64,000 nt of DNA, taken from NCBI RefSeq assembly GCF_048773025.1, contig NC_133559.1, forward strand, positions 24,768,501 through 24,832,500. Direction: 5' to 3'. The position numbers and the translations under genes are program-made. This document shows positions 11,209 to 22,947 of the stretch, piece after piece. This DNA comes from Camelus bactrianus. Lineage: Eukaryota > Chordata > Mammalia > Artiodactyla > Camelidae. Below the pieces are notes generated by a model. It made no database searches, was not told the origin of the DNA, and saw only the letters and a program-made list of their open reading frames with translations. Within the stretch, counting starts at the first letter, position 1. Every line of letters begins with the position of its first letter.

Positions 11209-11210
11209 GC

Positions 11211-12254
11211 GGTGGTAGTGGTTTTTAAACTGTATTCCCAACACAACATTCTTGGCGAGGAAGGGAATCCTGGCATCCCCTCTCAGACAGGAGCAGCTTC
11301 CATTTTTTTTTTTTTTTACTTTCTCTATCCGTGTTCCATTTTGTTTGTAAAAGAAAAGAGGGGGTTAAAATAGGGTGGAAATTCACCACTCTGCCATGAT
11401 CCCTCTGGTGGGGATTTGGCCACAGGACAAGCAGCCCACTTGGAACTGGTACAAGGAAGGGAGGGGTGGGGATGGCAGCTCCAGAGGCAAACTCCTCACA
11501 TGTACATGCTCAGCACTTCAGGTCTTTTCTTAGAGAAAGAAAGAGCTGAGGCCTGTCCATTTGGGGAAGTTCTTCCTGGCTCTGCACCATGGGTTGCTGC
11601 TTGGTCAGCTCTGTGGATCCCGTCCAGACAAATCCAAAGCCCTCAGCAGACTCTGAGTCACAGACCATCCAGGCTAAATCAGCTACTGCAGCCTCATGCC
11701 TGGTGAGCGGTGCCTCCAGGCGCCTCCATGCCCAGCCTCAAGTGAAATGCATGCTTTTTCCTAGAGTTAGCTGATGCTGGGACATCACCTGTTCATAGAG
11801 TGAGGCCACTCAGGGTGTCACCCCCCACCAGCCTGAGCCCTAAGGCTTCCCGGCAGTTTGTCCCTTTTCTCCAAGCTCCTTTTTCCTATGACTGTCTGCT
11901 CTCTCACTGCTGTTCTGATCTTTCCAGGAACCTTTATTACACCTGCTGGTTTCAGCTTCTCTAAACAGGGGCTGTTTAGAAACAGCCTCCTACTCTCCCT
12001 GACTTCCCAGTTGGCAAATATTCTGGCTTACAAAGGGCGCCCTGGAGCTGTGTGGGGTTGGGCAAATCATTTAAGGTTGGGTTTTGACCCTTTAACCCAG
12101 GCTATTGAAAAGCTGCCTGCAAGACTTGTCTAAGGTCTACCTCTGCTGATCATCATGGTTGGTGGACCTAAATACATCCTTTCTGTTCAGATTTTACAAA
12201 GCCCTCACAGCTTGCTTTTGTCAATACCTCTTTCCTTAAACTATGTGGGACAGA
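11211..12254. other. single-copy DNA, no gene seen
   Basis: A T-run lies at about 11306-11319. The rest is C/T-rich with no recognised repeat and no convincing coding frame. Confidence 0.45.
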
Positions 12255-12482
12255 AAGAAATCAGACAGAACTGGGTTTAAGTTCCAGCTTTGCACTTACT
12301 AACTGTATGATCTTGGATGAGCTACTCAACCTCTCTGAACTTCCTTTTCCTCACTTACAGAAAAGAGATAATATGAACCACGGCATCAGGTTGGTGTTTT
12401 GCTTGTAAACGAAGAAGAAATGAGATACAGACTTCTGTACAGTTTTTGGCACAGAGTCAGATTTCAATAGATGCTAATTTCT
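12255..12482 (+). mobile_element. MIR SINE, near full length
   Basis: The order is sense MIR: AACTGGGTTTAAGTTCCAGC, then TTTGCACTTACTAACTGTAT, then CAACCTCTCTGAACTTCC, ending with GGCACAGAGTCAGATTTCA and an AATAGATGCTAAT tail. Divergence is typical of MIR. Confidence 0.85.
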
Positions 12483-12534
12483 CTTTCTTCCTTAGGGATA
12501 GAAGCCAAAGTTTATCCACATTTCTTTCCCCCAC

Positions 12535-12595
12535 ATCTAGTATTGTGGCTGGCACATAATGTACGCTCAGGAAATGTTTGTTGATAGTGTGAATG
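12535..12595 (+). mobile_element. MIR/L2-type 3' end fragment
   Basis: TGTGGCTGGCACATAATGTA followed by CGCTCAGGAAATGTTTGTTG matches the shared 3' end of MIR and L2. The fragment is too short to separate the two families. Confidence 0.6.
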
Positions 12596-12649
12596 AATAC
12601 GGAATGAATCACGAGGGCATATGTGAAACTGATAGGACCGGCTACGGGA

Positions 12650-13095
12650 AGAGGTGCCGAAACTTGTTAAGTCTCAAAAGACAGATAACACTATTAGAAT
12701 TTGAGAAGTGAGAAATGGGTAATCAAGTGGTCCAAAACATGCATACAAAGATGTTCACTGTTGTGTTCTTTGTAACAATGAAGCTTTTGAAATAACCTAC
12801 ATGTCCTACGAAAGGGACTGGGTACATTAATTAAGATGGTTAATGTAATAAAATACTACATACCCATTTTTAAAATGGAGATTTAGAAGTATTGTTCTAT
12901 CAAAATGACAAAAACATATTTTTAGGTGAAATGGTATGTGATAAAATTGCACTCTTGTAAAATGATCTATTTATTTTCAAAGGAAAAAAATGCCTACAAG
13001 AATATTAAAAGACAGTGTTTATGTCCGGATGGTGGAATTCTAGTAATTAAAAAAAAATTACACTGAATTATGTCTCATTTTTATAATCAGGAAAA
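12650..13095 (+). mobile_element. old LINE-1 (L1M) 3' end
   Basis: Sense landmarks are ACAAAGATGTTCACTGTTGT near 12747, TTTGAAATAACCTACATGTC near 12787, and the 3' untranslated region around 12920-13090 including TCATTTTTATAATCAGG. It is an old diverged copy without coding potential. Confidence 0.75.
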
Positions 13096-14250
13096 AATAT
13101 TTTTTTTGGAAAACCAAAACATACAAAGGGTATAACAATCAGTGGGTTTGTTTTGTTTGGTTTGGTTTGGTTGTAAATGTCAAAACCCAGTTTAAACTCA
13201 TTTAGACTTAAAGGAAAACGTGTCTGGAAGGCTAACATGACTGACTTCAGGAAGGTCTCAGTGTGGCTGTGCCACGGGAGTAGCTGGGAACGCATCTGGC
13301 GTCCTGAACCTCTGGGTGCTGGTATCATTGCTTTCATTCCAGCTTCCTCCACAGGGCAGGCAGCAGCATCCTGATGAGTTCAGAGCTGCTGGTCTCCACC
13401 ACAGAGAAGAAATGGGCACTGTGCTCTCTGGTCCCTAGGTCATAAATTCCAAAGCTACGCTGCAGTTGGCCCCACTGGGTCAGCTGTCTGTCCCTTTCCC
13501 GGCCACTGTGCCCAGGGCATGGTGGTAATCTCTAACTGGCCCAGCTTGTGGCCTGCTCTCACCCTTGGGTTTATCAGTGTGGCCCTGGAGGCAGGGTCCT
13601 GGGGAAAGAGCTTAGTTAATGGGTTGAGAAGTGGTTGTCCTCTTACCCCTGCACTCCTCTGCTGGGAACTGCTATCTCCTCAACGGCGAGGAAGAGAGGA
13701 TAGGAAGTTCTGGGTGTGTTGGCTTAATTTCAGTTTTCAGAATAGGGCAGGGGAAGGATGGAGGTAGAGGGGCAGCCAGAATTGGATCGACGTTTGTCAG
13801 TATCAGAAGCAGTGAGTGAGCGTCCCTGGCGAGTCCTCGTGCCGGTGCAAAGACCCACCTGAGTCCTTAAAGAGCTCACGGCTCAACCCAAGGCTGCGTG
13901 CTGGTTGGATGGAGGCAGGAGTTTTTGCTGTTCTCATTACCTGACCTCTCTTCCTGGGCATCTTCCATCACTTCTTTGTTAAGCAAGGAGAAATATATCT
14001 TCTAAAAAATGATGGATTTTCTTAGAATGTCCTGCATGAAACAAGCAGGGCTGAATAAAACACTCAGTTTCCATTCCTCTGTGCATCCCCTGCTGCATTT
14101 ACTTACTTAGGAGATGGTAATTAAATTTCTTTCCGAAATAGAATGACTGTGTCCAGAAGACATCAGTGTTTCCTTTTAAATACAGTAGTATCTCATGATA
14201 CCATAGCTCACTGTTACAATTCAATTTGGAACAAGTTATTTGGTTGGGAT
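13096..14250. other. single-copy DNA, no gene seen
   Basis: A short GGTTT-rich run lies near 13150-13172. The rest shows no recognised repeat and no recognisable gene. Confidence 0.45.
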
Positions 14251-14254
14251 GGGA

Positions 14255-14345
14255 TCACTGCACTGTGAGCCCCTGATGGTCAGGAGCTACGTTTATGCCA
14301 CCTCTGAGCTACAGCTCCCAGTGCAGTGCTGGTCCATGGTAGGTT
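14255..14345 (+). mobile_element. L2-type 3' region fragment
   Basis: GTGAGCCCCTGATGGTCAGG followed by AGTGCAGTGCTGGTCCATG and TAGGTTCTTAGAG matches the theme of the L2 3' region (a gene-desert-wide ancient LINE). The match is diverged. Confidence 0.5.
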
Positions 14346-15190
14346 CTTAGAGAGTAATGGTACTCAGAGGTCTTATGGTTCATTTTTAACATATATGTTT
14401 CTTTGGGTTTCTATTAGTGTGTTTTTTCTTCCTCCTTACATTTCTTTTTTCTGTCTGTTAAGGATGCCACACATTTCCCCAAATGTGGTTCCTGTAGTAA
14501 ACTATTTTCAGAGGCATGTTCTTCCTCTGAGTCTTTGCGGTGATGTTCCCTTTACCTTGCTCTATAGCATTTCCTCACCTAATTCATTTTTGACCTCTTT
14601 ACTCATCATTGACCAAGGTAAGATCTATCCTCCCACCAACGGAGAGGCTGTTTGGACTGCTTTGGGTTGGGCTCATGGTCCACTTGAGTACTGGCTGAAT
14701 TCTTATCTTAGTTCTATAGATGGGAGCAGGTTCATGGTATAGCTCCCAGCCCACTACAGGCAATTGTCTTGCTCTTGCAGTGCACTTAATCCAGGCTCCC
14801 AGCAAAAGCATTGTCATGGGAGATCTGGTCCTCAGCCTATTTCCTGTTGCCCCAAAACAGTATAGCACAGATGAGAGTAAATTTCTGAGATGCACAGAAG
14901 GATTTTAGTGTGGCATCATCGACCTATAGACTTACGTATCTCATCCCTTAATAGCCACTGTAGTGAGAGTGCATTGTAGCGTGTTTTCTTTGTACTTGAT
15001 AATCATTGAGGACTGAGGGGAACAAAAAGAGTGTCTTTCCTTTCCTATTTAGCATAAAAAGCTATGGAATGAGAAAACATCCACCCCAAACCATGGCAAG
15101 TCAGGCCACATGTGTCCCCATTTCCATAGCTGTATACCATTGCTATGCATTATTTACTTTGCTTTTCAGTATAACATTTTTTTTTTTTAG
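14346..15190. other. unassigned DNA, no gene seen
   Basis: Open frames of 138 codons on plus (14326-14742) and 98 on minus (14599-14895) overlap and have no known relatives. A weak acceptor/donor pair would bound a 50-base segment at 14568-14617 (donor AAG|GTAAGA), which alone is not convincing. An ancient unrecognised repeat is possible here. Confidence 0.35.
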
Positions 15191-15610
15191 TTGCAAGTAA
15201 AGAGATAACTATCAACAATGGCTCCAAGGATAAGGACATTTGTTTTTATTAAACAAGAAGTCCCTAGGAATGGTCTCAGGGTAGTCTGAGAACTCAACTG
15301 TGTTATCAATGGCTCAGGCTCGCTCTTTCTCACTCTAACTTCCTAGACATCATGCTTATTGCCTCATGGACTCAATGTGGCTACCTCTGTTCCAGGCATC
15401 ACATCAATTTTCCAGATAGGAAGAAGGGGGAAAGGAATGGCAGCAAGCTTTCTGTCAAGTCTGTCTCTTTTATCAGAAAAGCAAATGTTTCCTGGAAAAC
15501 TCCCAGCCAACTTTTATTTTATGTCTCATTGTTCCCAGCTGGTAACATTTCACTCCTAGCAGCAAGGGAGGATGGGAAAGTATTTTTCGAAGAGAAACAG
15601 AACAACCATG
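15191..15610 (+). mobile_element. old DNA-transposon-like repeat, hAT type suspected
   Basis: The start AGTTGCAAGTAA, the middle CTTATTGCCTCATGG and CAGGCATCACATC, and the end AGCAAGGGAGGATGGGAAAG match a family that also occurs at 36691-37134. The other copy ends in CAGCCACTG, a hAT-style terminus. I recall this as a common mammalian repeat but cannot give its name with certainty. It has no coding capacity. Confidence 0.5.
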
Positions 15611-16209
15611 AGTGACTGAATTTATCCATCTTAATATATTCTCTGAGTCAAGGTACGTTGTTGCTACCCATCACATCATTCAAACAAAATTAGTGTTGTG
15701 TTAGCAACGACTACCGACAGTCAAGGGCAGCCTTGGCAGCGTATTTTTGGCTGCACTGATGACAGCTGTAAGACTGACCACTGTTTTCCTAAGATAAAGG
15801 TACTCTGAATATAGTGAAATGACGTATGACTTTGATCACTGATAATGAATATGGAGTCAGTGGAACTGAACATTATCTAATATTACATACTTAAAAAATG
15901 ACAGCATGGCTTATTGAACTCAAGAAGACTACGGAGAAATCAAATCAAGTAACATTTATACAACCTTCCTTTGCAAAAGCAAGTAATTTCAGAACCCAAT
16001 AAGCACCATTTGCACTGGTTGTTCGGGCTTCTCCAAGCAAGTAATTTCTGAGAATCACATACTTCAAAGAGCCCTTTCTAGTCTACGTTGCTACGCAATT
16101 CAAAGTGAAAGGTCTTTCTTGGGCCGTGGCTTCCTCCATCCAAGCAAAACATGCAGAGCCCATTGCCTGCTCCTGTGTCTCCCCCTCCCGTTACTGTCTC
16201 TCAAGCCCA
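15611..16209. other. repeat-poor block with paired direct repeats
   Basis: No repeat family is recognised. The 14-mer AAGCAAGTAATTTC occurs twice, at 15977-15990 and 16035-16048, followed both times by a related sequence. GTTAGCAACGAC and GTTGCTACGCAA resemble RFX X-box halves. It may be conserved non-coding DNA; no gene is seen. Confidence 0.3.
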
Positions 16210-16385
16210 TCCCTTAGCAGAGTTGAGTTTGGTGTTAGAGGGGCTTCTATTAGGGCTCGTGAGGTGAAAGGAAGGGACTTCAGGTCGCCAACCGACCCCG
16301 ATGGCTTAGGGCTGAGGCTTCCCTGGGACGCAGGACTTTCAATGATACAGCCAGGACGGGCCTATGGCTGGTCAGCCTAGGGGGC
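16210..16385 (-). mobile_element. possible ancient repeat, family unknown
   Basis: GGGACGCAGGACTTTCAATG followed by CAGGACGGGCC and GGTCAGCCTAGG is the reverse complement of a motif set (tandem GTCCCGG-like blocks around a GAAAGTCC core) that I have seen in old mammalian repeats. The name and borders are uncertain. Confidence 0.35.
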
Positions 16386-16740
16386 ATCACCAACATGAAA
16401 GGGGGAGAGAGAGAGGGGTTTGAGGAGAAGGAAGGAGAGGGAGGGAGGACCTGGGAAGTCATGGCCATCTAAGCCAGCTCTAAGTGGTATGCTTTTTCTC
16501 TCCATTTTAATAACTGGTGTTCCTTCATATCACCTCGCCAGCGATGCTTGAACTCACCACTTCTTCCAGTTCTTTACTCTTCCAGCCTGCACATCATTGC
16601 CCATTTCACCTCCCAGCTCTATCCCACTGTTAATATTTTCCCCAGATTCTATTCCTGTGTACCAGATTCAGGGGCATTGCAAGTGACTGCTTTGAAGCCC
16701 CCTTGGGCCTACACATGGCGATACTAGATGATACATAAAA

Positions 16741-17500
16741 GAGAATTTTTAAAGTCATAGCCACATTCAAAAATGAGATCCATATGTCCATGGTCCTGGA
16801 ACACAATCAAAATGCAAAGTGAGTCAAGGCTGATCTGAGGGCCTGCCAGGCTCTGGATCTGGGAGTAGCTAGTAAGAGCTGTGAGTTTGGCTTCTGCAGA
16901 TAAACCACACCATGGGAGGCAAGGGAACCGGAGTGTTGCTCACAGCACAGGACTTCCCTAGCCTGGGAAGTGAGCCGGAAAACCTGCTGCCCACCCCTGC
17001 CTGGGGCATAGCTTAGTGCCTTGAGAATCAGGCTCAAACACAAACCCCAGAAGGGCAATGCATAGAGAAAAAGAAAGGCAGGGGAAGACATCAAACATAT
17101 CAATGGTCCTGTAAACCCAATTTTAAAATGCAGGAAGAAATCATACACCAAAAAAGACAGCCAATAAAATCAGTAGTTGGAAGGTGAGCTTTGCCAGAAA
17201 AAGAAAAAAAACCCAAATAATAAAAAAAAGTATGAAGAATACTTGAAAATATACACATTTAGACTCCTTAAAGAGATAAATGAAAGCATTATATCCTTAA
17301 AAAAAAAGATGCCACCAATATATTCTGCATTGAAACAGGCAGAAATGAAATAAACACAGATGGATAGAAAATTAGAAATTATGAAAATATAACCATTGAC
17401 TTTTTTTTTTTTTTTTTTGACTCAGTAGGATAAATCCTAAACTAAATGTAGTTGAAGAGAGAATTAACAAATTGGAACTGGGAGGAATTCACCCAAAGGT
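16741..17500 (+). mobile_element. old LINE-1 5' region / ORF1 start (L1M)
   Basis: The segment GACTCAGTAGGATAAATCCT, then AAACTAAATGTAGTTGAAGA and GAGAATTAACAAATTGGAAC at 17420-17480, matches the ORF1-proximal part of old LINE-1s. The upstream A-rich stretch and the 16750-17150 part fit an L1M 5' untranslated region. An 18-base T-run at about 17401-17418 interrupts it. No ORF1 protein survives. Confidence 0.55.
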
Positions 17501-17534
17501 TAACAGCTTTATGGGGCCATATAATAAGATAGAG

Positions 17535-17630
17535 AATGACAGGTACTGTGGTTATGTATTGGGGGCTCAGGAAAGGCTTGTCAAAGGTGATGTCTGAGCA
17601 GTGACCTGACTGAGTAAGGATGTGAATGTA
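17535..17630 (+). mobile_element. L2 fragment
   Basis: GGAAAGGCTTGTCAAAGGTG followed by ATGTCTGAGCAGTGACCTGA matches the L2 3' region in which a small gain in the theme 'gaaggcttcctggaggaggtga' is typical. It is short and diverged. Confidence 0.5.
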
Positions 17631-17664
17631 AATGAAAATAAATCAAATAAATCCAAAGATGTGC

Positions 17665-17765
17665 AGTGGTAATAATACCCACTATGCGAATTGCCGTGAG
17701 GATTAAACAGCACACATAAAAGCACCACGCCCAGGGCCTGACACATACCTGCTAACCAATGTTAA
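17665..17765 (+). mobile_element. MIR SINE, 3' half
   Basis: GGTAATAATACCCACTATGC, GTGAGGATTAAACAGCACAC and AGGGCCTGACACATACCTGC are in MIR order and end with AACCAATGTTA. Divergence is typical of this ancient family. Confidence 0.8.
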
Positions 17766-18754
17766 GGAGCCCTGCTTCCCTTCCCAAGAACCTGAGCGAA
17801 TAGAATAGAATCTAACCTTCTGCCTCCACGTTGAGGGGCCCTTCCCACCTCTGCTGGAGCCCCCGCTTCATTCCCAGGGGACTGGAATTGGCTGGTGATT
17901 TGGGGATTTAATAATGGTGGAGTTGGCTGTCTGTGACAAAGTGGCTGGAACGCTGTCAGCTGTCCGTCTGCCTGTTTTCTCCTTCTGCTTCTCTCCCTTG
18001 AGAACAAACTCTATTTCCCCCGCTAGCATTAACTAAACAAGCCAGTCACGTCCAAAATGTAGAGATGACATTTTAATATATCCAGGCAGCCTGGCTAGCA
18101 GTTTCTTTGCAAATCTCAAAATTTTATCAGTGCAGCTCTCAGCATTTCTCCCCATTCTGTCTTGTCTGCAGCCTCAAAGAACTCCTGACAGAGGTCACAA
18201 AAGGGGGAGAGACAGAGCCACCCTCTTTCTGAGCAAGGAGCCTTTCAACGCGCAGGCCCCTGATGAAAACATTCCCTAATAAAAAGAACAAAATAAGACT
18301 GCTTCACAGCGAACAGCAACAGAATGTTCCATTGGACAGAGAGCAGCTTCTTGGGATGTGGGAATCTGAGAGACTGGATTGCATTCAAAGAAAATGCCTC
18401 AGAGTGATAAAGAGCAAATCCTGGGGCCTCAGCGACAATCAAATTTCCATGCATTAAAGGAGGGGTTCCCTGCCAAGGCCTGGGGGTGGGGGCTGGGTAT
18501 CCGAGGCTGGGATGTGGAACTCTGATGCTCAGGGTTGTTAGGCAGAGCAGCTTATCCCGCGCTTGAGCAAAGCAGATAAGGGAGGCCGTGCTGGGCCAGA
18601 AAGAAGCTGGAGGAGCAGAGGGTGTGTTTGCTTTTCTAACCAAAAGAGAGAAGATTTATCCCACCCTCTCTGAGTCCTTGGTCAGGAAAAAGATGGCTTT
18701 AGGGAAGAAAGAAGGAAGAGAGAAAAGAAACATTCCCCCTGCCCTCAATTTTTT
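17766..18754. other. repeat-poor block, possible conserved non-coding DNA
   Basis: No repeat is recognised. AT-rich motif runs such as GCTAGCATTAACTAAACAAG and GACATTTTAATATATCC near 18023-18082, and GACAATCAAATTTCCATGC near 18435, are typical of developmental enhancers. Open frames overlap on both strands (132 codons minus at 18245-18643) without family resemblance. Confidence 0.3.
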
Positions 18755-18868
18755 GTATATATGCATTTTCATTAAAGTACAGTCAGTTTACAATGCTGTG
18801 TCCATTCTGGTGTACGGCACAATGCTTCAGTCATACGTGCACATACATCTATTTGTTTTCATATTGAA
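18755..18868 (-). mobile_element. short LINE-1 3' tail, camelid/cetartiodactyl type
   Basis: AAGTACAGTCAGTTTACAAT, TCTGGTGTACGGCACAATG and CTTCAGTCATACGTGCACAT are the reverse complement of the young L1 tail also seen at 19895, 30644 and 58068. It is severely 5'-truncated. Confidence 0.85.
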
Positions 18869-19894
18869 ACATCCCTTTTTGCTGCAGCGAGGACAGGGGT
18901 TTGCACTCAGCTCGTGGGGGCGAGGCAGGCTAATGGACACTGGGTTGTGGTCCAGGGGGTCCCCTCGGCATCTCCATCCTGCTCTCGCCAGCACAGTTGT
19001 CCCGCACTAACAAGTCCATAAAAACAGTCTTCCCCTTGTTTACTCTAAGTTCTTTTTTCCCCTCAAACTGCACATTTCTCCAAGAATGAATTACTTAAAA
19101 GAAAACAATAAAGAACTGAGCATTTCAGCTTTGGCTTAGTTGGAGGTAAACATTCACGCTTGGAATGGGAGAAAGCAACAGAAATTGCAGGGACAAACAG
19201 TAGGATTTTAACATCTCCACACCCCACGATGCACGTATCCCCTGATATGTTCTGAAGGAGAAGGAAAAAAACAAGTTCATGTCATATTAAAAACAAAGCT
19301 AAATTTTAAAAAATCAGATGTTTGGAGAGAGAGTAGAGAGAAAATTTTTGCATGCCAGCAAAACGAGAGGGTACTGTATTGTTGTTTTGGTGGTCTCCAC
19401 ACAGATTATAATGAGATTATATAGAAGTTTTGTTTTCAGCATGCTTGCCCGTTTCACACACCCATACTGCTTGAAATGCGTCTTTACTAAGATTTCAGTC
19501 CCTGTGGCGGCAGGTAGGAAAGACATTAAATAGGGGAAACTTCAAATTGAGAGTGGGGCATTGTTCAGTTATCAATATTTATTAATTAGACAGTCCTCTG
19601 CATTGCAGTAGCTCCGTACACGTCACTGGATTAAATTAATGCGGAGCACCAGAACAGCAAGTGGAAATGGATTTGATTCCTTTCCTTAGGGACAATCATT
19701 TGCTGGTACCCCTTCATCGTGACTTAGAACCAGTTGCCAACCCACAGAGCCTGCCACGGGGTCTGTGTTTGAATAACGAAGGAACTCCTGGTTTCATAGT
19801 TAAATCCTTTTTAGACCTAGTTTGTCATTCTTTTTTATTTTTAATTTCCAGAAATCTTTTAATAAGATTGCATAGACGACTGTCCAAGTAGCAT
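18869..19894. other. repeat-poor, AT-rich block, possible conserved non-coding DNA
   Basis: No repeat is recognised. Between 19320 and 19690 there are many TAAT-core motifs, including ATTTATTAATTAGAC (19576-19590) and GGATTAAATTAATGCGG (19628-19644). This is the composition of homeodomain-bound enhancers. No coding gene is visible. Confidence 0.35.
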
Positions 19895-20005
19895 TCTTTA
19901 TTTTATTTTTTAATTGAAGTACAGTCAGTTATAATGTGTTGATTTCTGGTGTACAGCACAGGGTTCCAGGCATGCACATACATACATATATTCGTTTCTA
20001 TATTA
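19895..20005 (-). mobile_element. short LINE-1 3' tail, camelid/cetartiodactyl type
   Basis: TTTTTAATTGAAGTACAGTC at 19908 and TTCTGGTGTACAGCACAGGG near 19945 are the reverse complement of the L1 3' end. The copy is only about 110 bp long. Confidence 0.88.
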
Positions 20006-22590
20006 GTTCCTCATTCTAGTTGGAAACAGTTTGATCTATATTCTTTCTTTATACTTTGATATGTACAGTTTTTTAAATTCTGTCTACTTTTTAAAGTTAA
20101 CTACTTTTCCTCATGCGATCCTCCAAAAACCATAATCCCTTGTGACATCCAGGAGAGTATTCTGAGGGCAAATGTGACTATGGTGGCCCACTACCTTGAA
20201 AGGGCGTTCCAGGCCGCACACCCTCACGGTCTCTCCCTGCACCTCAGCCTAAATAAAAAAGAGCTTTGTTACAGACCTAGAACTCCAGCCCTGGGTTCAT
20301 GATTTCCCAGAGTGTGGGAGACATGGGAAAGGGGGGACCCGGGAAAAAAAATCACCTGTTCAATATTATAGAGCAAATTGCAATTAAGTCAAACTAGAAA
20401 CCGGAAGTCACTGGTTCCCAATGATCTTTTTGAGAAGCACATTTTCAAATTAAGTTAGAGTATTTTGAACAGCTGTGTGTGGGGCTTTGTTTTGTGGGGT
20501 GTTGGTTAAGCATGCTCATATAAGGTGCACATTAAAAAACACGTGGAGCACAAGCAAATAATCCAATTTATCGACTGAACTTAACTAGGAATATTCATTT
20601 GAATAGCTAATAACTTGACACTAGATGGGAAAATGACCTCACTGTGCCCCTTCCTGGATGCGACTCAGGAATCGTCAGTCATCCCCAATCCCTTGTCTCC
20701 TGATGAAATCAGCAGTGAGTTTAGCAGCCGCTCTGTTGTTATAATTCAGCTACTTTATTTCTGTTTTAATCAGAGCAGATTACTTTTGACCAAACCAGCG
20801 TCTCTGGATATGATCTAAACCGTATGACCTCTTTCAGTTAATGAGAACTGGTTCCTCTATTCATCCCATGCTTGTGCAGAGCTAATTTATCTTGACCAAC
20901 ATCATTATGCTAATTATGTAAGTACAGTTGGCTCTTGTAGACAATTTCTATTATGAGAGCTCTTGCAAGTATAACACAGAAGAAAGAATCAAATGGAACA
21001 GACCTGTAATTAGGGAGATTGTGAAGATCCTCCCTGGGTATCGCAAATGTATTTGAAGTATAGGACTCTGGATCTTTGTATAATGATTCCTGTATCTTCT
21101 TCAGGGCCACGTTGATCCCTCAGTTTCATGGGGTAAAATCTCAGATGTGTACAGGGGCCAGGAAGATAAGGTAAAAGAGTCAGGTAGACGAGGTTCAAGG
21201 GTTTGTGCCTTTGTCGTGTGAGTGAGGACCAGCGAGGCCTGGGCTTGGGGAGAGTGCTTGCTGCATCTGAAGGAGGCTGCCTGCCTCCGCGCCATGACAC
21301 CATAGGGGAATGAGGCCCGATGTGGCCAGCAAAGCCACGAATCTGGACTTGAGTGAAGTAGCCTGACTTTTAAGTGGCTCTATTTATTTTTTTTTTTCCT
21401 GATACTGAGCTGGGTCAAATAAAATTTATCCCAGAGTAGGATCTGGCAGGCTGCCATTTTGTGACCCTGCTCCATTCCATTCAAAGTTCATTTCAGTAAC
21501 AAGAAGCTTAGAAATGGTCTATAAATTAGCTGGAGCATCCACCAGGTGGCAGGAAGAGGTAGACAGTCTCCTGTGCTTGGCGACCTCTCTGGAGTCGAGG
21601 AAGATTTCTGTGGATCCATCTGGAATCTTAAAAAGCAGCTGTCCTCTTGGCCCCACCAACCACTGCTTCCCAAATCTTAAAGCAGCCACCACTGAGGAGA
21701 CCTCCCCCCTCTTTTCCTTTCATTATTGGACACAGATACTCTAGAAAACACACTGTCCACCACACCCCACCCCACTACCACCACTGCCTGGCACCCCACC
21801 CTCACCCCAGGGGCCCCTGGGGAGCCAGTTTGTGGCGCATGAAACAGCCCTGAGCTGCTTCCTCCTTCCTCTGAGTGTGAGGGCCCTGGATAGGAGGTGG
21901 GGAGTTTTCTGAAGATGAAGGATGTCCATGCCCGGGGTTGGTTCCCGCTGTAACTGGGCAGCCAGCTGTTTTCATGTCAAGGCCCAGTGCTGAGCATGGT
22001 CAAGGGTCTACTCGATGCTGACTCCTGTGTTTGAGGCCCTGATCCCGCGCCTGGCCATGCCCCCACTCTTTTTTTTTTTTTTTTTTTGGCTCTTAGCTGT
22101 CCTGCTTCCCACGCTGTGAGCTCCTCCTGCCTCTCAGTCTGGTTTTGACTCTTATACCATTGCTCCTACCCTCAGTGCACAACACAGCAGGCCTCTTCCC
22201 CAGCAAAGACTGCCTCTCTATTTCCACCTCTACCTTGGTCCAGTCTCCCCTGGCCCAGCCACACCCTCTGCTCCCAGATTCACCCAGGCTCACCCCACCC
22301 CATCCTCACCCCACCCCATCCTCTCCAGCCTCTACCCAGACACAAGCTGTGCTGCTGGGACAGTCCTGCCCCTCCCAGAGCCACCTCGTTGCCTCTCCTT
22401 CAAAGGCCCAGGGCTAACAGCAGTACACGAAGTAAATCTGACTTGAAGAAAATGGGATGGGAAGAGAGGGCTCATTTCACTAAGAATTAACAGGAGAAGA
22501 TAGCTCTAAATTGCAGCAGGAGAGAGAGAGGCTGTAAAATGCTAGCACCTGTTATCTAGAGGGATGAAGGAATTTCAGGTTTTTTCAGAG
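20006..22590. other. mostly single-copy DNA
   Basis: No interspersed repeat is recognised over about 2.6 kb. The part at 20590-20960 is AT-rich with octamer- and homeodomain-like motifs (ATTATGCTAATTATGTAAG near 20903). A 20-base T-run lies at about 22070-22087. CACCCCACCCCATCCT is tandemly duplicated at 22291-22322. A run of overlapping C-rich frames between 21500 and 22420 resembles no known protein. Confidence 0.45.
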
Positions 22591-22592
22591 TA

Positions 22593-22947
22593 CAGTCATC
22601 CCTTGGTATCCACAGGAGATTGGTCCCAGGATCCTCACCCCCCAGGATACCAAAATCCACAGGTGTTCAAGTCCCTTGTTTAAAATGGTATAGTATTTTC
22701 GTATACCCTAGGCACATCCTCTCTTCGTATACTTTGAATCATCTCTAGATTACTTGTAATACCTAATCCGATGAAATTTATGTAAAGAGTTGTAAGTAAA
22801 ATGTAAATGATATGTAGATAGCTTCCAGCATGCAGCAAATTCAAGTTTTGCTTTTTGGAGCGTTCTGGAATTTTTTCTCCAAATGTTTTTGACATGAGGT
22901 TGGTTGAATCCGTGGAAGTGGAATCAGTGGATGTAGAGGGCCAACTG
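22593..22947 (-). mobile_element. MER2 (Tigger-type mariner MITE), complete
   Basis: The element has matching terminal inverted repeats (CAGTCATCCCTTGGTATCC at the left, GGGCCAACTG at the right) and the expected TA target duplication on both sides (22591-22592 and 22948-22949). The interior follows the known order, with AAAATGGTATAGTATTTTCG near 22682 and CATCTCTAGATTACTTGTAA near 22740. At 355 bp it is about full length. It is non-coding. Orientation is given from memory of the consensus and may be reversed. Confidence 0.9.

Noticed and set aside
14568-14617. 50-base segment between a weak acceptor and an AAG|GTAAGA donor
   Set aside because: The acceptor is weak and the segment is inside an AT/C-rich stretch with many chance splice-like motifs.
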